A stretch of DNA of 64,000 bases from positions 496,001 to 560,000 of the forward strand of contig JADJKB010000024.1 of assembly GCA_016706225.1 (NCBI GenBank), read 5' to 3'. Position numbers and translations under genes: made by a program. Numbering within the stretch: position 1 is the stretch's first letter; each line of letters opens with the position of its first letter. This document shows positions 8,004-16,462 of the stretch, piece by piece. The DNA is from Myxococcales bacterium (GTDB taxonomy: Bacteria; Myxococcota_A; Polyangia; Polyangiales; Polyangiaceae). The notes beneath the pieces are model-generated. The model was given only the letters and a program-made list of their open reading frames with translations. It had not been told where the DNA came from and made no database searches.

Positions 8004-10658
8004 TCAAACCCGACCCGGCTCTCCGGTCCCCGTGTCCGCCGAGCTCAGTTTGGCCTCGTCGGCAGTAGCCCGCGCCGCGACGTCGGCAATCCGATGCCGG
8101 AGCTCGGCGGCCACCACGGGCTTGGACAGGACGCGCCCTGCCATCTCTGCGCAGAACGTCTTGGCCTCGGCTGTGAACGCTCCGCCGGTGGTGAAGAGTA
8201 CGCGCGGGGCCAGGCGCGGGTAGTTCTCGTTGATCAGAGCGTAGAGATCCATGCCGGACTTGCCCGGCATCATCAGGTCCGTGACGATCACGTCGTAGTC
8301 CGCGCTCCGCGCCAGATGTTCGAGCGCATCGTCGGCAGAGGCGCATTCGGTGAGCTCGAACTCGCGGCGAAGCGGTCGGGCCAGCGCACGCACCAGGTCG
8401 GACTCGTCGTCCACCAGCATCACCCTCAGCCTGCGTGTCATCGGCTCGGATGGCGTCTTCACCAGGCGGATCGGCTCGGTGACGGCCTCGGAGACCGGGA
8501 GCACCATGCGAAATGTCGAACCGACTCCGGGCTGACTCTCGACCTCGATTTCGCCGCCCAGAGCCCGCAGCGTCTGCCGGCAAATGCTCAGCCCGAGCCC
8601 GGTCCCCTCACCGACGGGTTTGGTCGTGAAGAACGGGTCGAAGATCCGCGCAACGACTTCGGGTGACATGCCGATCCCTGTATCCGTCACCTCGCAGATC
8701 GCCCGCCCATCACGACCGAAGGTCCGGACGTGAATTCGGTTGCTTTCGGGCCCGCCGTCCCGGACGGCTTGGCTGGCGTTGACCAGCAAGTTCAGGATCA
8801 CCTGAGCCAGCTCAGCTTCGTTCGCAACGACGTAGAGCTCCCCGCGGTGATCGAGCTCGAGCCGCGCGCGGTGTCTGATCTCGTTCCCCGCCATGGCAAC
8901 GGCCGACTGCACCGCCTCGGCCAGGCTGGTCGAGTGGCGCTCCGCGCCCGAGCGCGAGAAGGCCGAGATGGCTTGCACGATGTCCCGGATGCGCTTGGTG
9001 CCCTTGAGCGAGTCCTCGACCAGGCTGCGGGTCTCGGCGTCGACCTGGGTCGGAGGGCGCAGCTTGAATCGGAGCTCTTCGAGGTTGGCCGCGACGTAGG
9101 CCAGGGGGTTGTTGATCTCGTGACCCACACCCGCGGCGAGGGTTCCGACCGCCACCATTCGGTCGAGCTCCATCATTCGAGCGGTCACGTCGTTGCGCTC
9201 GGTGACGTCGCGGGCCAGCAGCGCCTCGGCGGGCGCGCCGTCGAACTCGATGGCAACCTTCTGCACCTCGGCGACCAGCGTCCGGTGCCTGGCGTTCAAC
9301 CGCAGCTGGACCGTCGGTCCGTTGGCTTCGAGCTCCTGCAGTCGCTGCCGATCGGCGGCGTGAACCAGGCGGCTCGCGCTGAGGCCACCCAGGCTCTCCG
9401 CGGGCTCGAGGCCGAGCAGCGTGCTGAGCGCCGCGTTGATGTACAGGATCTTCGGTCCCGACAGCACCGCGATGGCATCCGGCAGGCTCTCGATCAGCGC
9501 CTTCAGGTTGCGCTCGCTCTTGACGACGGCCGCGCGCGCGTCCTCCACGGCGGTGACGTCGTGCAGCACCGCGATGGCGCCTCGGGTCGAGTCAGAGTCG
9601 AACGGCGCCACCGTCCAGACGGTGCTCACCCGATGCTGGCCATTTCCGATCGCGATCGGCGCCGTGGTGAAGGTCTCGCCCCGCATGGCCGCGTCGAGCC
9701 CCTGTTGTGCGAGGCGCCTGTCGGGGTCGTCGAGGCCAAGCACATCCCACAGGGGCCGGGCGAGGGCCGAGGCCTCGGTCACTCCCGTCAGACGCACCAG
9801 GGTCGGGTTCCAGAGTCGCACACACCCGTCGGCGTCGAGCAACACGACGCCGTCACCGACCGAAGCCACGACGTCGCGGTGGAGCGCCTCGAGCACTCGG
9901 TGTTTTTGCTCAGCGGTGTCCGCGGCGCGTTCACTCGAAGCCAGCGCCAACATGAATCGCCGGACGTCGTGCGCGACCAGGCTCACGGCGAACGCGCAGA
10001 AGCCGTACTCGATCACCGAGAACGAGGGTGCACGATGGAACAGCCCGCTTGCAGCCGCGTAGAGCCCTGCCGCGCCCCACAGTCCGGCGCCCACCTGGAA
10101 GTGACGGGCCGCCGAGCGACGCTCGGGCGGAGCACGCATCGACACGAACAATCCGGCGACCACCAGCACGAGTCCGGTCGCCTGGAACGCAGCGACCAGC
10201 GGGGTCTGGATCCGCCGCCAGAAGAGCGAGTGGCCCAAGAACGGCTCGACCGGATACGTGCTCGTGATCACCCACGGGGACAGCACCAGGGTGGTGAGCA
10301 CCCCCCAGGTGATGAGCAGGAGTCGAATATTTTTGACGGAGGCCGCGCTACCCAGCACCAGGGCCCAAGCCAGGGCTGCGCAGCTTGCCGTTGCAAGCGC
10401 CGCTCCCTCGAGCCTGGACAGGATCACGGCGGCCTCCTGCCCCACGCTGTAGTGGATGGCCATCAGCCCGGCGTAGGCCACCGCCGACGCGCAGATGGCC
10501 GCGATCCACAGGTGTTCGGGGTTCTGCCGCCGACGCGCGTACAGCCACGCTTCGTACGTGGTCAGCACCAGCGCCGCGCCTGCGATCGCGGCGTCGCCAA
10601 GGGCAAGGGGCGAGATTGCTAATGGAATTTCCACTGGTGGGCCACTGCTCGAGCCCAA
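8004..10658 (-). CDS. membrane hybrid histidine kinase with PAS domains and C-terminal receiver
   Basis: About 884 aa. Residues 1-220 form a multi-pass membrane sensor region of roughly seven hydrophobic helices. Two PAS-like segments follow (about 255-365 and 375-490), then the phosphoacceptor motif VGHEINNPLAY with His near 513. The ATPase has N box VILNLLVNASQ, DTGIGM and GTGLGLSI, and the receiver domain has phosphorylatable Asp near 793 in VTDLMMPGKSG and Lys in LSKP. Phosphotransfer could run internally from His to the receiver. No dedicated response regulator gene is adjacent. The start is uncertain: TTG at 10658 gives the longest form, GTG at 10634 starts eight residues later, and neither has a clear ribosome-binding site. 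Confidence 0.88.
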   Translation of the reverse strand: MGSSSGPPVEIPLAISPLALGDAAIAGAALVLTTYEAWLYARRRQNPEHLWIAAICASAVAYAGLMAIHYSVGQEAAVILSRLEGAALATASCAALAWALVLGSAASVKNIRLLLITWGVLTTLVLSPWVITSTYPVEPFLGHSLFWRRIQTPLVAAFQATGLVLVVAGLFVSMRAPPERRSAARHFQVGAGLWGAAGLYAAASGLFHRAPSFSVIEYGFCAFAVSLVAHDVRRFMLALASSERAADTAEQKHRVLEALHRDVVASVGDGVVLLDADGCVRLWNPTLVRLTGVTEASALARPLWDVLGLDDPDRRLAQQGLDAAMRGETFTTAPIAIGNGQHRVSTVWTVAPFDSDSTRGAIAVLHDVTAVEDARAAVVKSERNLKALIESLPDAIAVLSGPKILYINAALSTLLGLEPAESLGGLSASRLVHAADRQRLQELEANGPTVQLRLNARHRTLVAEVQKVAIEFDGAPAEALLARDVTERNDVTARMMELDRMVAVGTLAAGVGHEINNPLAYVAANLEELRFKLRPPTQVDAETRSLVEDSLKGTKRIRDIVQAISAFSRSGAERHSTSLAEAVQSAVAMAGNEIRHRARLELDHRGELYVVANEAELAQVILNLLVNASQAVRDGGPESNRIHVRTFGRDGRAICEVTDTGIGMSPEVVARIFDPFFTTKPVGEGTGLGLSICRQTLRALGGEIEVESQPGVGSTFRMVLPVSEAVTEPIRLVKTPSEPMTRRLRVMLVDDESDLVRALARPLRREFELTECASADDALEHLARSADYDVIVTDLMMPGKSGMDLYALINENYPRLAPRVLFTTGGAFTAEAKTFCAEMAGRVLSKPVVAAELRHRIADVAARATADEAKLSSADTGTGEPGRV

Positions 10659-10765
10659 CGGTTCCGTGGGGGAGCTCTTAAGTGCGATTCAGGGGGGCCG
10701 GCAGGCGGGTTCGGCCAACTGCCAAGCGGCTCGGTCGGGCCCCGGCGTTCCCGGGTACGAACGCC

Positions 10766-11665
10766 TCACTCCGCCGGCGGCAAAGTGTCCCGCGGGCGCT
10801 CGCGCAGCAACCAGCGAGCCAGACTGCGGGCCGACTCGACCACGCCGATGGTGATGTACACGCCGAGCAACCAGACCAGCACGAACTGGGGTTTCCAGAT
10901 CTGCGACACGGCGAGGCACGACCCCATCACGAACAACACGAACAAGATCGTCGCCGGGTTGAGCCGGAGATCCTTGAACGAGCGAAAGCGCACGTTCGAC
11001 ACCATGAGCAGCGCGACGATCAGCGTGACCGCGAAGAAGACGAGCGTGTTTTGCTCCGCGCCGAGAGAGCCACCGACGGCGGAGTCGGCGACCGCCAGCG
11101 AAATGAGCACGCCCGAAGCCGGCGGCGACGGCAAACCTACGATGTATTTGCCGGGTTTCACCGGGGCGCCGCTGGGCGCCGACGAGAGCACGTTGAACCG
11201 GGCGAGGCGTGCGGCGGCGCAGGCCACGTAGATGAACGCCACGATGAGTCCCGGGACCGGGTGGCGGTGCAGCACCCACTGATAAACGAGCAGGGCTGGT
11301 GCGACGCCGAACGAGACCAGATCTGCCAGGGAGTCCAGCTGCAGGCCGAACGCGCTCTGGGTCTTGGTGAGGCGAGCGACGCGGCCGTCGAGCATGTCGA
11401 ACAGCATCGCGAACATGAGCAGCACTGCGGCGCGGTGATAGTCCTCGATCTCCGCGCCCGGCTTGGCACACAGCCGGATGGCGTTGAAACCGCAGAACAC
11501 CGCCGCCATGGTGATCATGTTCGGCAGGACGAATAACGTCTTCTTGAGGTCCAAACGCCTGCGGCGTTCCCCTCCCTTTCGGGCCCTCAGCTTCACGTCC
11601 TCGACCCTACCTTCGGAGGTCCGGCCCGTCCAGATTGGGGCGTGTAGGCGCACCTGCGCCAACAT
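10766..11665 (-). CDS. pssA: CDP-diacylglycerol--serine O-phosphatidyltransferase
   Basis: 299 aa integral membrane enzyme of the CDP-alcohol phosphatidyltransferase family; it makes phosphatidylserine, precursor of phosphatidylethanolamine. The signature D-G-x2-A-R-x8-G-x3-D-x3-D is present (MLDGRVARLTKTQSAFGL then DSLAD). Several hydrophobic helices follow, with KYIVGLPSPPAS typical of bacterial PssA. The ATG at 11665 gives a basic N-terminal extension of about 24 residues; a GTG at 11596 would give a more typical length. Confidence 0.88.
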   Translation of the reverse strand: MLAQVRLHAPIWTGRTSEGRVEDVKLRARKGGERRRRLDLKKTLFVLPNMITMAAVFCGFNAIRLCAKPGAEIEDYHRAAVLLMFAMLFDMLDGRVARLTKTQSAFGLQLDSLADLVSFGVAPALLVYQWVLHRHPVPGLIVAFIYVACAAARLARFNVLSSAPSGAPVKPGKYIVGLPSPPASGVLISLAVADSAVGGSLGAEQNTLVFFAVTLIVALLMVSNVRFRSFKDLRLNPATILFVLFVMGSCLAVSQIWKPQFVLVWLLGVYITIGVVESARSLARWLLRERPRDTLPPAE

Positions 11666-11739
11666 CCATGCCAGCTCTAGCGCGGATCGAACCCCGGAGT
11701 TTTTGGCCCGGCCGGCCAGTGAAACCTAGACTTTCCCCG

Positions 11740-12240
11740 ATGCGGAGCCTTCTGTCCCTAGCCCGGCGCTCGGCCCTCGGCCTAGTCGTCGTTCCCTGCG
11801 CGTTATTTGCGGTCGCTTGCGGCGGCAGCAACCGCGATGCCCTCGAGAAACGCGTCGCGACGATGCAGGAGGAGCTGACGCGGGTGCAGAACACCAACGA
11901 CCGCCTGGCAGAGCGCATGCAGGCGCTCGAAATCATCGGCATGCGAGGGCAGCGGACGGCGGAAGCTCCGTCACAGCCCGCAGAGCCGGAGGAGACGCGT
12001 GTTGCCCGGCCGACCCTGAAGGTGGTCAAGCTGGGACCCGGCGCAGCGGCCGCTCCTGCCGAACCCGAGGCAGAAGAAGCGCCGGCGGCCGAGGAGAAGG
12101 GGCCGCGACCCGTGCTCAAGGAGTACGGCGCCAAACCCGGAGCCGCAAAACCCTTCGGTTGGCGGCCTGCGGGCCGTGCGATCGGCGCTCCAATGGGCCA
12201 GAATAAGCCGGGGAAACCCGCTGCTCCACAAGGGACCTGA
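11740..12240 (+). CDS. small coiled-coil lipoprotein of unknown function
   Basis: 166 aa. The signal peptide ends at a lipobox-like FAVAC (Cys about residue 26). A predicted coiled coil follows (DALEKRVATMQEELTRVQ and about 15 further residues), then a low-complexity Ala/Pro/Glu-rich tail to the C-terminus. It ends four bases before the LysM gene and is probably co-transcribed with it, suggesting a shared role at the cell wall. No known family was recognised. Confidence 0.65.
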   Translation: MRSLLSLARRSALGLVVVPCALFAVACGGSNRDALEKRVATMQEELTRVQNTNDRLAERMQALEIIGMRGQRTAEAPSQPAEPEETRVARPTLKVVKLGPGAAAAPAEPEAEEAPAAEEKGPRPVLKEYGAKPGAAKPFGWRPAGRAIGAPMGQNKPGKPAAPQGT

Positions 12241-12244
12241 AACC

Positions 12245-13603
12245 ATGCGCAAGGGACCGAGGGCTTACTGGTGCGTGTCGACGCTCGTCGCAGCGGGGCT
12301 CGTGAGCCCACTCGCGCTAGCCCAGGAGAGTGGAGGCGCCCCCGCCGGTGGTGATGGCAGCGGACAGGTGCAGGTCGCGCCAAGCCAGACCAACGTGACG
12401 ACCTACAGCACACCGCCGCCTGGCTTCCCTCAACCGGGCGCGGGAGATCCCAACGAACACCTACCGTCGAGCTCGCGACCGACCACCGACCCGACCAAGG
12501 GCGACGGGTTCGACCTCAGTCGCGGCTCCGGGGCGGGCGGGTCAATTCGCGGCACGAAGGGGTCGAGCGCGGTGCTCGGCCGCGGCGGAGCGATGCGCGT
12601 GCCTTCGTTCCACACCGTGCGCCGCGGCGACACACTCTGGGGGCTGTCCGGTTACTACTACGGTAACTCGTGGAACTGGCCGAAGGTGTGGAGTTACAAC
12701 CCACAGGTCACAAACCCGCACTGGATCTATCCCGGCGATCAGGTGCGCATGAAACAAGGTGGCGCGGGAGACTTCCGCGACGGCGGGACGCTCGGCGACG
12801 GCGGCGGTCTGGTCGACCGGCGCGCGGCGGTGCCGCGCAACACCGTGTTCCTGCGCAGCACCGGCTACATCGATGATCCCAAGCGGCAGGTCTGGGGCGA
12901 GCTGCTCGGCTCCCGCGAAGATCAGATGCTGCTGGCCGATGGCAACCACGTCTACTTGAAGATCCGCAAAGGGGTGAACGTCGTCCCTGGGCAGAAGCTC
13001 ACCATCTTCACCGCGATCAGGAAGCCGGCGGCGGTCAAGGGCGCACGGCGACCGCCGGGGCAGATCATCGCCATCAAGGGCACCGTTCGCATCGATCATT
13101 TCGACGACAAGAAACGCCTGGCTCGCGGCGAGATCGTCGAGTCGACGGACGTCATCGAGCGCGGCGCGCTGATCGGCGACGTCGGTCGTCGCATCGACGT
13201 GGTTCCCCCCAAACCGTCGCGGGTCAACCGCTGGGCGCGCGTGCTCACGAGTGTCTACCCCCACGAGCTCATGGGACAAAACCAGGTCGTGTTCATCGAC
13301 CGCGGCACCGAAGACGGTCTCAGCTCTGGCAATCGCCTTTTTATCGTTGCCAAGGGTGATGCGTGGCGCGCTTCGCTGAAGACGGCGACCCGCTCGGCGC
13401 GGGACCGCTTGCGCATCGAGGTGCCCGAGAGTGCGAGTGTGGAGACCACACCGCTCAAGGGCAACGAGAAGGACTTCCCCGAAGAGATCGTGGGTGAGGT
13501 CAGGGTGCTGCGAGCGAACAAGTACAGCTCGGTGTGTCTGGTGACGGTCTCACACCGAGAGATCGAACCGGGCGACCGTGCGGTCGCGCGCAAGGGTTTC
13601 TGA
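12245..13603 (+). CDS. secreted LysM-domain protein
   Basis: 453 aa. The signal peptide ends at ALAQE (about residue 28). After a Gly/Pro/Ser-rich linker comes one LysM peptidoglycan-binding module (FHTVRRGDTLWGLSGYYYG to WIYPGDQVRM, about residues 120-170). The remaining 280 residues contain repeated beta-rich stretches and no enzyme motif that I recognise. Similar one-LysM proteins are common in myxobacteria. AAGGGA about ten bases upstream supports the ATG at 12245. A periplasmic, wall-associated location is inferred. Confidence 0.75.
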   Translation: MRKGPRAYWCVSTLVAAGLVSPLALAQESGGAPAGGDGSGQVQVAPSQTNVTTYSTPPPGFPQPGAGDPNEHLPSSSRPTTDPTKGDGFDLSRGSGAGGSIRGTKGSSAVLGRGGAMRVPSFHTVRRGDTLWGLSGYYYGNSWNWPKVWSYNPQVTNPHWIYPGDQVRMKQGGAGDFRDGGTLGDGGGLVDRRAAVPRNTVFLRSTGYIDDPKRQVWGELLGSREDQMLLADGNHVYLKIRKGVNVVPGQKLTIFTAIRKPAAVKGARRPPGQIIAIKGTVRIDHFDDKKRLARGEIVESTDVIERGALIGDVGRRIDVVPPKPSRVNRWARVLTSVYPHELMGQNQVVFIDRGTEDGLSSGNRLFIVAKGDAWRASLKTATRSARDRLRIEVPESASVETTPLKGNEKDFPEEIVGEVRVLRANKYSSVCLVTVSHREIEPGDRAVARKGF

Positions 13604-13661
13604 CGCAGCCGGCGTCGCCGCGGGATCTTCGCCGGCTGAGCCTCGGTGCTCTTTTGCCAGC

Positions 13662-14468
13662 TCAGCGTGCCTCGGTGAACACGAACGGCACGTTCACGGC
13701 GATGGCAGAGGCGGCCGGTCCGAAGCGCCAGCCGCGCGTCTCCGCTGCGATGCATCCAGCCAGCGCCGGGTAGTCCGGACTGGCCGGTCCAGCGCTCGCA
13801 CCCGAGGTCTTGCCGTTCGCCTCGATGGTGAAGCGGACGGTGAGGCGCACCGTCGTCGCGGCGTGCTCGCTGCGTTTGGCCAGCGCCGGCTCCCAGCATC
13901 GCTGGCGGACCTCGCTTCGATGGCCGGCGATCACGGCCTGGATCTCCGCGTGCCCCCGCTGGTTGCCCTGCGGTTCTGCGGCCGTCGCTGGCGGAGCGTC
14001 GCTCACACTCGGGATGGCAGCCGGCGCGGGCTTCTCGGGTTCATCGCTTCGCGGTTGGGGTACGACGGGCGCTCTCGGCGCTTCGTTTGGCCGAATCGCC
14101 CGGGCGGCATGCGCCGCGCTCGGTGACGGCACCAGGCGTGTCGTGGGGGTGGTGGGTGCCACTTCGGCGCTCGCGGTGATCGGAGCTCCCGCCGGGTTGC
14201 TGGTGGGTGGTTCACCCCGTATCCCGATCGGAATGGATGAGCCCAGGTAGCCGTGCGCCGCGACGGCCCCCACCGCCAACACGAGCGTCGCTGCCAACCC
14301 GAAGAACAGCAGGGGTCGACGCTGCGTGCGCCGCATCGCGAACGGAGGTTCGAGCTCACTCGGCGCGGCGCGCCGAACCTGGTCCCGCAGGCGAGGCATC
14401 AGCCGCTCCAGGAAGAGCTCGTCGGGCGCCGGCGTGCCCGCGCGGTCCCACAGGTAGTCATCCGACAT
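13662..14468 (-). CDS. single-pass membrane protein with TonB-like C-terminus, coupled to ECF sigma factor
   Basis: 268 aa. A cytoplasmic segment of about 55 residues precedes one membrane helix (LLFFGLAATLVLAVGAVAA). A Pro/Ala-rich periplasmic linker and a C-terminal domain with a conserved Cys pair (RQRCWEPAL and AGCIAAETRGWRF) follow, resembling the AgmX/PglI and TonB C-terminal type of myxobacteria. The start ATG at 14468 has GAGGTG five bases upstream and overlaps the end of the sigma factor gene by 11 bases, so translation is probably coupled. By position it is a candidate anti-sigma factor or regulator of the sigma factor, but no zinc-binding anti-sigma motif is visible. Confidence 0.7.
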   Translation of the reverse strand: MSDDYLWDRAGTPAPDELFLERLMPRLRDQVRRAAPSELEPPFAMRRTQRRPLLFFGLAATLVLAVGAVAAHGYLGSSIPIGIRGEPPTSNPAGAPITASAEVAPTTPTTRLVPSPSAAHAARAIRPNEAPRAPVVPQPRSDEPEKPAPAAIPSVSDAPPATAAEPQGNQRGHAEIQAVIAGHRSEVRQRCWEPALAKRSEHAATTVRLTVRFTIEANGKTSGASAGPASPDYPALAGCIAAETRGWRFGPAASAIAVNVPFVFTEAR

Positions 14469-15039
14469 GCTCACCTCGATCTTGAAGCCGCGCTCGGAGC
14501 AACTTCATGCCCCGGCTCAACTTCACTCGCACGGACCCTTCCGTCATGCCCATGCGCTCGGCGATTTCCGGACCGGTCATGCCTTCCACGAAGCGGAGCA
14601 CCAGGATCTCGGAGTAACTCTCGGGCAGCGCCTGGATCTCCCGCAAGATCCCCAGGGCTCGTTCGTCGAGTGACACGACTCCGAGGGCGAGCTCATCGGG
14701 TTCGCGATTTGGCTTGTCACGGCGTGCGTAATCAGTGGCCCGGTTGCGTGTGATGCTCGCGAGCCAAGTCGGGAACGCGAGCGCGACCCGCAACGAGCCG
14801 ATGCGCCCGAGCACAGTGACGAACACGTCGTGGAGCACATCGCGGGCCTCTGCCGGTGAGACTCGCGAGAGGGCGATGCCGCGCACGGTGGGTTCGAATT
14901 GTGCGTACAGCTCGGCGAAGGCGGCGCGGTCGCCGGCCTGGGCCCGCTCGACCATGGCCACGAACGGTGGCGCCGGTTCGACGCGCGGTTCGGTCGGAGC
15001 GTCGGCGGTTGGTTCCGCCCGGGCCAAGCGGGGTCTCAC
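14458..15039 (-). CDS. ECF (sigma-70 family) RNA polymerase sigma factor
   Basis: 193 aa. Region 2 is visible as AFAELYAQFEPTVRGIAL through ARDVLHDVFVTVLG to WLASITRNRATDYARR; region 4 as LPESYSEILVLRFVEGMTGP followed by the helix-turn-helix EIAERMGMTEGSVRVKLSRG. The 25-residue Pro/Glu-rich N-terminus from the GTG at 15039 may not be translated. The downstream gene overlaps its stop and is the likely partner. I could not identify an autoregulatory ECF promoter upstream. Confidence 0.85.
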   Translation of the reverse strand: MRPRLARAEPTADAPTEPRVEPAPPFVAMVERAQAGDRAAFAELYAQFEPTVRGIALSRVSPAEARDVLHDVFVTVLGRIGSLRVALAFPTWLASITRNRATDYARRDKPNREPDELALGVVSLDERALGILREIQALPESYSEILVLRFVEGMTGPEIAERMGMTEGSVRVKLSRGMKLLRARLQDRGEHVG

Positions 15040-15237
15040 GGGGATTGGACGTGGCGGAACTGCGGAATGTTAGCGGTGCCCCCAATTTCTGGTGCCGAGC
15101 GGCCAAAATCGTTCGAAATATCGGCTTTCGTGCGGGGATCGCTTGCCGACCCTCACGCGGCCGCGTAGTGGGACTCGCGGGCAACACGCCTGCGAGTCGT
15201 CCCCTCGCTTTTCCCCGTGTAAGATCCCAAGTCGCGC

Positions 15238-15639
15238 ATGAAAAACCGCGTCTTCTTCCCCCAACGAGCCCTCGATCTGTGGCTGGGCAAGGACCGCGTC
15301 GACCTCGTGGGCAACGAGCTCGTGATTCGGGCGGAGGGACGCAAGTACCACGTGGTCGAGGCCATCCGGGTCGTCAAAGAGGTGACCGGCGGTGTCGACC
15401 TGCACGAGCTCGTGGGCAAGGTGAAGTCCGTCAGCTTCATGCAGGAGCTGGGCGCCGAACTCCTGGACACGTCGATGGTGCTCGGAGACCTCGCGTACGA
15501 CATCGTGCCTGGGTTCGCCGGCACGCCGATCGGCAGCTTTGCCGAACATCGCGCCGTGAGCACTCCGCCGGGCGACGGCCCGATCCCCTGTTCGGACGAA
15601 GAGATGTTGGCGCAGTATCTCGCCGGCCACCTCGGGTGA
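15238..15639 (+). CDS. conserved-looking 133-aa protein of unknown function, coupled to the CcsA/HemX-like gene
   Basis: 133 aa, soluble, no signal peptide or membrane helix. The N-terminal half is beta-rich (LVGNELVIRAEGRKYHVVEA) and there is a single Cys near the C-terminus. I do not recognise a family. Its stop codon is separated by one base from the ATG of the cytochrome-assembly-like gene, which itself overlaps hemA, so this protein is the first gene of a tightly coupled tetrapyrrole cluster. A role in haem synthesis or cytochrome maturation is inferred from position only. Confidence 0.65.
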   Translation: MKNRVFFPQRALDLWLGKDRVDLVGNELVIRAEGRKYHVVEAIRVVKEVTGGVDLHELVGKVKSVSFMQELGAELLDTSMVLGDLAYDIVPGFAGTPIGSFAEHRAVSTPPGDGPIPCSDEEMLAQYLAGHLG

Positions 15640-15640
15640 C

Positions 15641-16462
15641 ATGGAACGAGCCGCAACCCTGGCCTTCTATTTCGGTGCCGCGGCCTACGCGGCGGCCGCG
15701 ATCTTGTTCTTCTTGGACCTCTCGCGCCGCGAAGGCTCCGCGTCCGCCGCTCGGACCGCTCCCATCGCGCTCGCCCTTGGTGCGCTGCTGCACGCCGTCC
15801 ATGTGGTCACTGGCAGCCTCTTTTCCCGCATCTGCCCCGTCGAGTCGCTGCACTTCTCCCTCAGCTTGTCGGCGCTGATCCTGGCCGGCATGTACCTGGC
15901 GCTCCGCGTGCGTTTCAAGCTGCAGGCCATCGGTGCGGTGGTCGCGCCGTTGGCGCTGACCTTCCTGATTGGCGCGCAGTTCGTGGGTGCGGAGCAGAGC
16001 AGCATCGCCGGAGTCTCGCGGCCGCTCCTCATCTTGCACATCACGGCCAACCTCATGGGGGTGGGGTTCTTCCTGCTCGCCGGGGCCGCGGGCGCCTTTT
16101 ATCTCGTGCAAGAGCGCAGCCTCAAGGAGAAGCGGCCGACCTGGCTGACCGCGAAGCTGCCGCCGCTCGACGCGCTCGATCGCACCGAGCACCGGCTCTT
16201 GCTCATCGGTTTTCCGTTGCTGACCTTCGGCGTCGTGACTGGCGGCTTCTTCGCCAGTCGGGGCGGCGTGACCGGGGGCGTCGAGATGCTGCGCACGGCC
16301 CTTGGATATGGAACGTGGGTGGTGCTCGCCGCGGTGCTGATCTTGCGGGCTGCGGTGGGTTGGCGCGGACGGCGCTCGGCCTATGGCACGTTGGCCGGTG
16401 TCATCTGCGTCACTACGGTGATCTTGCTCTACGCATTCCGCATCGGCGGAGGTCGCGGATGA
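15641..16462 (+). CDS. CcsA/HemX-like cytochrome c assembly membrane protein
   Basis: 273 aa with about eight hydrophobic helices. Conserved His-containing segments are visible (LGALLHAVHVV near residue 45 and LLILHITANLMGVGFFLLAG near 130), followed by FYLVQE and GFPLLTFGVVTGG, the arrangement of the CcmC/CcsA/HemX family that handles haem for cytochrome c maturation. HemX-like members are often encoded directly upstream of hemA, as here: the stop codon overlaps the hemA ATG. The tryptophan-rich WWD signature of true CcsA is not obvious, so a HemX-type role is more likely. Confidence 0.75.
   Translation: MERAATLAFYFGAAAYAAAAILFFLDLSRREGSASAARTAPIALALGALLHAVHVVTGSLFSRICPVESLHFSLSLSALILAGMYLALRVRFKLQAIGAVVAPLALTFLIGAQFVGAEQSSIAGVSRPLLILHITANLMGVGFFLLAGAAGAFYLVQERSLKEKRPTWLTAKLPPLDALDRTEHRLLLIGFPLLTFGVVTGGFFASRGGVTGGVEMLRTALGYGTWVVLAAVLILRAAVGWRGRRSAYGTLAGVICVTTVILLYAFRIGGGRG

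Noticed and set aside
8730..10622. 630-codon open frame on the plus strand
   Set aside because: Lies entirely antisense to the hybrid histidine kinase; composition is Arg/Gln/His-rich, as expected for the complement of a GC-rich gene, and it has no domain.
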